DNA of 24,339 nucleotides, taken from Chromera velia (taxonomy: Eukaryota > Sar > Chromeraceae). The notes under the pieces were generated by a model. It did no database searches and was not told the DNA's origin. It saw only the letters and a program-made list of their open reading frames with translations. The stretch lies in assembly GCA_018398765.1 (NCBI GenBank), contig JAHBMJ010001468.1, forward strand, positions 1 to 24,339. The letters are read 5' to 3'. The translations under genes were made by a program, and so were the position numbers. Shown one piece after another: positions 18,807 to 24,339 of the stretch; within the stretch, counting starts at the first letter, position 1, and each line of letters starts with the position of its first letter.

Positions 18807-19229
18807 TTAGTCGTGTGCATAAATATCTATCTCTTGTACACTCTCTGCAGGGTCTGCAGGAGGGGCAACCTGAAGAAGGGAGTCTGAAGAAGCACACCTA
18901 CTGCTAGCAGCGCCTGATTGAAGGTCAGTCATGCCAGCGCGTTGTGCAATGCCATGTATCTGTGTGCGCCTCCCTTCATGCTCCACGTTGAATCTACGAT
19001 GCATGCCTACATACATAAGTATTTCACACAGTTGTCTGAATGTTTTCTTTCGTTCCTTCAATAATGTCATGCCTTGCTCGCTCTTCACTCTGAACTCATT
19101 TGTCACTGTTTGCAACACGTAGGGATCTTCGTGGGTCACTCTTCTAGTAAGCCTCAAGTTATGTACAAAGTCCTTGAGTTGAAGGAACTGGGATTCCATA
19201 TTAAGCTGATGCACACCCAGTCCCTCCAT
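18807..19229 (-). CDS. FMC1: FMC1-like LYR-family protein (mitochondrial ATP synthase assembly, inferred)
   Basis: 140 aa from ATG 19229; the frame is open 5' to a possible GTG at 19286. FMC1 proteins are small mitochondrial matrix proteins of the LYR superfamily that help assemble the F1 part of ATP synthase. Similarity is by pattern: a first helix ending FVHNLRLTRRV (21-31) with LR in the LYR position, then PYVLQTVTNEFR (36-47) with the conserved Phe-Arg of the second helix, a third helix KKTFRQLCEILMYV, then HRRFNVEHEG, and a Gly-Met/Leu closing segment (AQRAGMTDL) where FMC1 has a similar VGL stretch. The final ~45 residues are a Ser/Ala/Pro-rich extension ending in an acidic tail, absent from short FMC1 homologues. 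No intron is needed. A clear mitochondrial presequence is not evident. Family assignment is moderately sure. Confidence 0.62.
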   Translation of the reverse strand: MEGLGVHQLNMESQFLQLKDFVHNLRLTRRVTHEDPYVLQTVTNEFRVKSEQGMTLLKERKKTFRQLCEILMYVGMHRRFNVEHEGRRTQIHGIAQRAGMTDLQSGAASSRCASSDSLLQVAPPADPAESVQEIDIYAHD

Positions 19230-19311
19230 ATTAAAAACGGTCTTCAAGACCCATTCTTTCTTTTTGTGATTCGTAGTTGAATGCACACAGCCATACCGTT
19301 CAATGTCTACT

Positions 19312-20128
19312 TTAAAAATCTTTAGAAGACTCTTTTCTCTTATCTGTGGTAATAAGTGTGCCTGGACCAGGTGCTACGTGTACTTTCATGCTTGCAGTGA
19401 TCGCAGCTCTGTTCATGGACTCCCTTCCCAGTCTACACACATCAATCTCCATTCTCCCCGTCACCTGCTTGTACCAAAGGTAGACGTACTGTTCAAAATG
19501 TGTTTGCTGCTTCACTGTGCCTCTACTCTCTTTGGCTGCTTTTCTTTTTCTCATGTGGTGGTAGTAGAGAGTTGCTGCAGAGAAGAGAGATGGGAAAGAG
19601 AGGTCAGTCACAATGATTACATGTGAATAGAAGTCCAACAAATTGAAACAGTGGGCATAGGGCTTGACTGACTGCCATCTCTAGAGACCTTTTTCATAAG
19701 TGCTTCCGTCGGGTTCTCAAACTTTCTCTATGCTCTGTTCTAAGACTTACCAAACAGCCGTGCTTTCATATTAACTTTGATGATCCCTTTTCCCGGTCCC
19801 TCTACAGGCCTGCCCAGCAGAGGCCGGTCGTTAACTTTACAGGTCAGTGTATAGAAGTCTCACAAGAAGTCCCGCACAACTTTGTAGAAAGTACGTATTA
19901 AAATTTAATCAAGCAAGAAGTCATAAATCTTAATTTTTGGATTAGAGAAGTCATCATGTGCTTTTTTTGGGTTATCACTCACTGCGAATGCCCAGAGTAG
20001 CAAGAGCTTCCCCTGTAAAGAGATGTAGCTAGCGCTGTGGTCAAAGATAGAGCCGTGTCTGCATGTCTTACACATTTTGTAGTTGCCTGCTCTCCCTTCC
20101 TTTCCTTTCCACGCACTAAAAGGTTCAT
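19312..20128 (-). CDS. Unrecognised small basic protein, 3 exons
   Basis: Model: complement of 19983-20128, 19751-19809, 19312-19574, giving 468 nt, 155 aa plus TAA. Intron 2 (19575-19750) is well supported: donor GTAAGT, branch-like GTGACTGAC, a strong pyrimidine tract and CTGCAG, with matching phase. Intron 1 (19810-19982) uses GTGAGT and GGGCAG and also fits in phase, but the first exon is less certain; a shorter 93-aa protein could start at ATG 19769. The protein is rich in Lys/Arg and contains LYYHHMRKRKAAKE and FEQYVYLWYKQVTGR. I recognise no family. The stop lies 82 bp before the ATG of the FMC1-like gene on the same strand, unusually close. Confidence 0.5.
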
Positions 20129-20768
20129 ACTCTTAATTCTGCTTCTATAGATATATGAGTAAATGTTTTTACTACGAGACCCCACTCCAACAGCCGCCAA
20201 CAACTGCTGTATAAGTGCAGCCCAAGGAAGGAAAACGAGCCCAAAGAGGATATAGAAAGAAAAGATCTCATGACACAGCTAGTGTAGAGTTTTAATCATT
20301 CTTTACTTTATAAGAGAAAGAGAGAAGATTTAGTATGAAGGATTAGGTAGAGGGAAAGGAAAAGGCATAGGAAAAGAGAGAAGGGGGGCAGCAATTTAGC
20401 AGAAGAAATTGATAGAAAAATAATAAAGTAAGTGCCCCTTATTTTAACTTCATGCAAGTTGCATGACGATTCATGAAACTAATTCTAGAGATAAACTAAG
20501 TCTTCCAATTTTAAACATGATTGAAATTCTAAGTAAAAATGTTTGAAGTGATTTTTTTTTAAGTGTTTTGAAGTCAAGGGTGAGATTTTATGTCAATTTA
20601 ACCAACCAGCTCGAATTGTTTTTATTATTAGTAATATAATTCAGTACATTTGTACGAATTACGCGCGGAGTCAAGTAAGTATATGAGTGAATGCCTAGGT
20701 AAGTGCGTGTACGCCATCGCAGGAACTCACTTACCCAACCGTGCGTTTCCGCGGCTAGGAGTGCACAT
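20129..20768. other. Gene-free region left of the foldback element
   Basis: Upstream flank of the three-exon gene, then purine-rich and AT-rich DNA. Contains a short palindrome CATGCAAGTTGCATG near 20452. Nothing else supportable. Confidence 0.45.
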
Positions 20769-21052
20769 CTATGAGTCGGCTTGCTATGTTAAAATAGTGA
20801 AAATAGTAAAAATGATGATTATTTTTACTATTTACAACATCAAATAGGAAAATAGTTAATAATAGTTAGCTATTTTTACTATTTTAATAGTAAAATAACA
20901 CTATTTTACTATTAAAATAGTAAAAATAGCTAACTATTTTCTAACTATTTTACTATTTGATGTAGCAAATAGTAAAAATAGTAACTATTTAAACTATTTT
21001 TACTATTTTTTCCAACTATTTTTACTATTTTAAGTAGCTTGCCGACTTATAG
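20769..21052. mobile_element. Foldback element with CTATRAGTCGGC ends
   Basis: An almost fully palindromic 284-bp element. The ends are CTATGAGTCGGC and, reverse-complemented, CTATAAGTCGGC (11/12). The arms consist of repeated ATAGTAAAAATAG-type words and meet at ACAC (20898-20901); the central ~45 bp of each arm are nearly perfect, with small indels further out. The ends resemble those of the elements at 552 and 14512 (CTA...TCGGC). Flanking GTGCACAT and ATGCATGA share only TGCA plus transitions, so a target duplication is doubtful. The transcript would form a long hairpin. Confidence 0.75.
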
Positions 21053-22640
21053 ATGCATGACGTACGTAGACGGGCCATACATGCAACGCGTGCGGCACCA
21101 TCCATGGAACACCTCACATTTTCTAGGTATTTTGCGCCTTCCGGGCCCCCATTTAGCTCGGCATGTCTTATGTTTTTGTTTTATACGGGATTACAACACA
21201 GTGTACGTAAACACGTGTAAAGATTAATAACATGCATTATAATAATTTATAAGTATTTATAAGTCAGATCGCGCGCGCCTTGCCTGCGGAAGTAAATTTA
21301 GCACTAGATCTGGCAGTACGGATCGGCTCGAGCGAGCAAGCGATCGAACGGCAAGTCAGCAAGTTGCTGGCGGGTCACATGGTTTGCATTTTTTTTTTTT
21401 TTATGATAATGATTTTTATTGTTATACTGTATGTCGCTCTTCTACATAATAAGTTTTGAATTAACGGTTTGCAGATCGATTAGTTTTGCCTAGATTATCG
21501 CTCTGTATTGATAGCAGAAAACTTTTGTGGTGATCGATTATATAATTTTCACCAACCTTTTCTGACAGGGGTTGGCGAACGTAACTTTTCTGCCGGCGGA
21601 AAACGTGATGGAAAAAGGTTGTGGAAAACGATATGCATTATGACAGAAATCAATGAATTTTTAATTATAATCATAATTTTTAAATCTTATAATTTTTTTA
21701 TCAATCAGATCAAGCTACAAAATGATTTATAATTAAATGAGATAGTAAAATTTGTTTCTAAATTTATCATTTGCTCAATTGTTAGACCAGCTGCTCTGTA
21801 CATCTCTCGTACGTTCAAAATTTAGTAGTACTCAACTTTGAATAATATGGCTAAGTTTGCTAATCAATGTTTCCTCTTTCAGACTGCGCTAATCTTTTTT
21901 ATTACTGTCTTTAACAAACTACTCCTAGTATCAGCTCCTTTGTTAGATGGCTTCACCAGGTTTATGCCAGTCTCTGAGAAGCTTAAGACAAGGGTTAAGA
22001 TGCCTAGGCCTCCAAACAGCTAGCAAAACAGGTTCAACAAGTTCAAATCAGGTTCAAAAAGTTCACTTTTTCATGTTTAAACCTTTTTTGAATGAACCTT
22101 TTCTCAGTCTTATTATCATTATCGATTCCCCTCTCATTTTTCCTTTCTCTGCACATCTTTTGAATGATTTTCCTTTCAAATGGACAATAAATGCATGTGC
22201 AAGAGAAGAAACAGCCGTTGATCTTTGTCTGTTTGTGCTGAGGATTGAGGGACACGCATGCACATGCAGTGGCGAAGGGGCCGGGGGAGGAAATTAAGGG
22301 AGGTGAGCAGTGCACTGTCTTAGTCTGGTGATGTGGGACGGTAGAGAGCAATAACATAGTGCAAAGGATGGGATGGAAGTGGTGAAATTCCAATGGTTGA
22401 ATTAATTGGTTCATCGATGGGAGGATTCATCAGTGGCAACGAGGAGTATGCACAGTGACGAGCAGAAGAGAAGCCCGGCCCAACATGCAGGAGAGAGAAC
22501 TTGGCCGGAGGTGCTAGGAATCGACTTCCGATGAGCTTCCCACTTCTCACTTGTGGATTGACTTTTTGTCTTTTTTCCCGATGGACTCGTTCTGTGCATC
22601 CCGGTCTCGCATTAAATTGATTTGTCAAAAAGTGTGCCTT
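21053..22640. other. AT-rich region without a supported gene
   Basis: Short open frames only. A cluster of AGGTTCAA/AGTTCAA direct repeats lies at about 22030-22075. A minus-strand frame at 22320-22628 looks protein-like but has no early ATG, domain or clear splice sites; not called. Confidence 0.45.
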
Positions 22641-22826
22641 TTACATTCGTTCTTCCAATGAGAGGAGGGCTGGCTGAACAATTTCGATGAAATCCAACTC
22701 CACCTCACTCATCAAGGAGTCTTCAACAAGCACATACCCCTTCCCCGGAGACTTCCTCCTTTTCGACATTTTTTTTCTTCTGGTCTTCATTCTTCCTTCA
22801 TCAATCGCCTTCGATCGATCGGCCAT
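22641..22826 (-). CDS. Possible small ORF, 61 aa
   Basis: ATG at 22826, TAA at 22641. The N-terminal half is very basic (KTRRKKMSKRRKSPGK), the C-terminal half acidic and hydrophobic (SEVELDFIEIVQPALL). It is not low-complexity like its neighbours, but there is no recognised family and the frame is short enough to be chance, or one exon of a larger gene. Confidence 0.22.
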   Translation of the reverse strand: MADRSKAIDEGRMKTRRKKMSKRRKSPGKGYVLVEDSLMSEVELDFIEIVQPALLSLEERM

Positions 22827-22917
22827 GCATGCTGCCACATGCAACTTTCTTTCTTTATGCCGTCGTCAGTGAGCGTCTTCGCCTTTGTGTTGCTCGGCCA
22901 TGCATGCAGGCCCGCCT

Positions 22918-23041
22918 CTCTTTCTCTCTTAGTCTCTGCCTCTCCCTCTCCCTCTCCCTCTCTCTCTCTCTTAGTCCCTGCCTCTCTCTCTCTCTCTCTT
23001 AGTCTCTGCCCCTCTCTCTCTCTTTCTCTGGCTCTCTCTCC
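22918..23041. repeat. CT-rich microsatellite cluster
   Basis: Runs of CTCTCT broken by TTAGTCTCTGCC-type segments repeated about three times, so it is partly a higher-order repeat of about 45-60 bp. Open frames across it are artefacts. Confidence 0.85.
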
Positions 23042-23350
23042 CAGCGATCGATCAATGCCCGGAAGAAGAGAGCGAAGCCGTTCGCTGTCGGAGTTCTGTT
23101 TTGGGCTCGCGTTGCTGCAGCGAGGACCCTCTGCAAATACGTACACACACTCATATGTACACGATGCCAGTGCACGCACTGAAGGTGCTCCACAAAGGCA
23201 TAAAGCGCGGCGAATCAGAGAGAAAGTTTCATGAAAGTTCGGTGATAGGTAAGCACAGCGGGCAACAAGGAATGACAGCGAGAGGGAAAAGCAAACTTGA
23301 ACACCGAGAGAGAGAAGTCCTTTTCCTCCACAGTGAGGGATCCAGAGGAG

Positions 23351-23352
<2 letters not shown>

Positions 23353-23386
<34 letters not shown>
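23353..23386. repeat. (CA)n microsatellite
   Basis: CA run followed by CATACATACAGAGAGAG. It lies 340 bp beyond the stop of the membrane-protein gene on its downstream side, in DNA with no supported gene. Confidence 0.9.
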
Positions 23387-23389
<3 letters not shown>

Positions 23390-23724
23390 TACAGAGAGAG
23401 CGAAAGACAGACAGAGGGAGACAGTGGGGCGACTGCCAAAGATGGGGGAAAAGGAAAGTGCGAAACCTTCTTTCCGGGATTTAGCTGAAAAAAAAGTACG
23501 AGAAAACCCAAGGGAGCATTGGAGAAGCCATATGAGTCACATGTTTCGCATTTCAACGGGGCAACACGCTCTGCATACCTCATTCGACCTACAGAGACAG
23601 AGCTAGGCCACAGACCCCGAAGAGCCACCCGTCCACCAGATGGTTTCAGTTTATCATCTCAGCATTCAGTCGAGATTATGTGCGTGCGCATTCGAACAAC
23701 TCACTAAAGCTGGTTTCCGAACAT

Positions 23725-24339
23725 TCAACCGACTGACGCTAGATGCTCTGATGAGGTGAACGCTTGATTCAGCACCAGGTCGATCACTTCACTGATATTC
23801 TCCTCGCCTGAGCCCGACTCCGATCGTTCCTGCACTCCTTCCTGTTCATCTGAAGCCTTCTTTTCCATGGCGACAACGGGTTCGTTCTGTACAACCACGC
23901 GATCACCCTCGTCTTCTCCCATTTCAATTCCCTCAATCTCGAGCGAGTCCTTCGTGCGGAACTTTCTGACCGGCTGCTGCTGGTGCACTGGGGTGCCTTC
24001 GACTGCTTCGGGCTGATCGTCTTTTGCTTTCTTCTTTAGTGACAGCTTGCATCTTCTCCAGTCGCACTGGAAATGCCGTGCGAAAAAGCAGAAAAAAATG
24101 CCCACTAGCAGGACCAATGCTGCCAAGGCAACAAGAACCCATTCAATTGGGTCGAGAAACCCGTAGTTTCGGGGGGGCGTGGCGGTGGTGAGGAAAATCG
24201 TCACGCTGCCGAAGACAAGTCTGAACTCAAACCCAAGGTCCGAGTTGGAAACTGGCCGCACCATCGTCTCCCCAGTGTTGCCCTGTCCAGAGTCTCCGTT
24301 CTGGACCTGAACGTATCGATCGATGCATAAGTACGCGCC
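23725..24339 (-). CDS. 3' part of a single-pass membrane protein (runs off the window)
   Basis: The frame is open from the window edge (24339) to TGA at 23725-23727, 204 visible residues; the ATG at 24264 is probably internal because the preceding 25 codons are open too. Visible order: an extracellular or lumenal segment (residues 1-64), one hydrophobic membrane span at about 67-86 (WVLVALAALVLLVGIFFCFF), basic residues straight after it (RHFQCDWRRCKLSLKKK, positive-inside rule), then an acidic, Glu/Ser-rich tail ending in ISEVIDLVLNQAF. This fits a type I membrane protein with its N-terminal domain outside the window. No enzymatic domain is visible. The 5' end may contain introns. Confidence 0.6.
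   Translation of the reverse strand, partial: GAYLCIDRYVQVQNGDSGQGNTGETMVRPVSNSDLGFEFRLVFGSVTIFLTTATPPRNYGFLDPIEWVLVALAALVLLVGIFFCFFARHFQCDWRRCKLSLKKKAKDDQPEAVEGTPVHQQQPVRKFRTKDSLEIEGIEMGEDEGDRVVVQNEPVVAMEKKASDEQEGVQERSESGSGEENISEVIDLVLNQAFTSSEHLASVG

Noticed and set aside
20755..21069. Wider boundaries for the foldback element (CTAGGAG...to...ACGTAG)
   Set aside because: The flanking octamers do not match, and terminal pairing beyond CTATRAGTCGGC is poor.
22320..22628. 102-codon minus-strand protein-like frame
   Set aside because: No ATG near its start, no clear acceptor and no domain.

Overview
This is nuclear DNA of a eukaryote with a complex (secondary-type) plastid. The best guess is a chromerid alga such as Chromera velia; the sequence alone does not prove the species. 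Three things support this: a six-exon light-harvesting (LHC/FCP-like) gene with a signal peptide followed by an AFVP-type plastid transit start; GT-AG introns throughout; and gene-bearing DNA crowded with CA, GT and CT microsatellites. There is no operon structure, and I saw no tRNA, rRNA or CRISPR.

Layout. 1-1300 is AT-rich and gene-free, with a 42-bp minisatellite and a 229-bp transposable element bounded by a perfect 8-bp target-site duplication (TSD). 1480-3266 is strand-skewed (pyrimidine-rich +) DNA with no defensible gene. 3267-5288 (-) is the LHC gene, rebuilt exon by exon into 209 aa. 5289-5989 is the shared upstream region between that gene and a divergent four-exon gene at 5990-10888 (+). 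The latter encodes a ~1187-aa BED-finger/hAT-transposase-derived protein with damaged family motifs, probably a host-domesticated transposase. 10889-13010 shows no gene.

From about 13010 the composition turns AT-rich and repeat-laden until about 22 kb. This part holds a 578-bp element with a perfect 8-bp TSD and 13 copies of GGTTAC/GTAACC; a ~1.25-kb element whose two ends are homologous to the two ends of the small element at 552-780; a partial relative at 17134; a 33-bp minisatellite at 17558; and a foldback element at 20769-21052. Most of these elements begin CTA and end TAG. Two small minus-strand genes sit inside this repeat-rich part: an FMC1-like LYR-family protein (18807-19229) and, only 82 bp upstream, a three-exon gene of unknown function (19312-20128).

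At the right edge, 23725-24339 (-) is the 3' end of a single-pass membrane protein with an acidic tail. The genes do not form a pathway: photosynthetic antenna, mitochondrial ATP-synthase assembly (inferred), a domesticated transposase and an unknown membrane protein. The most interesting theme is the coexistence of a hAT-derived gene with several short elements that make 8-bp TSDs.
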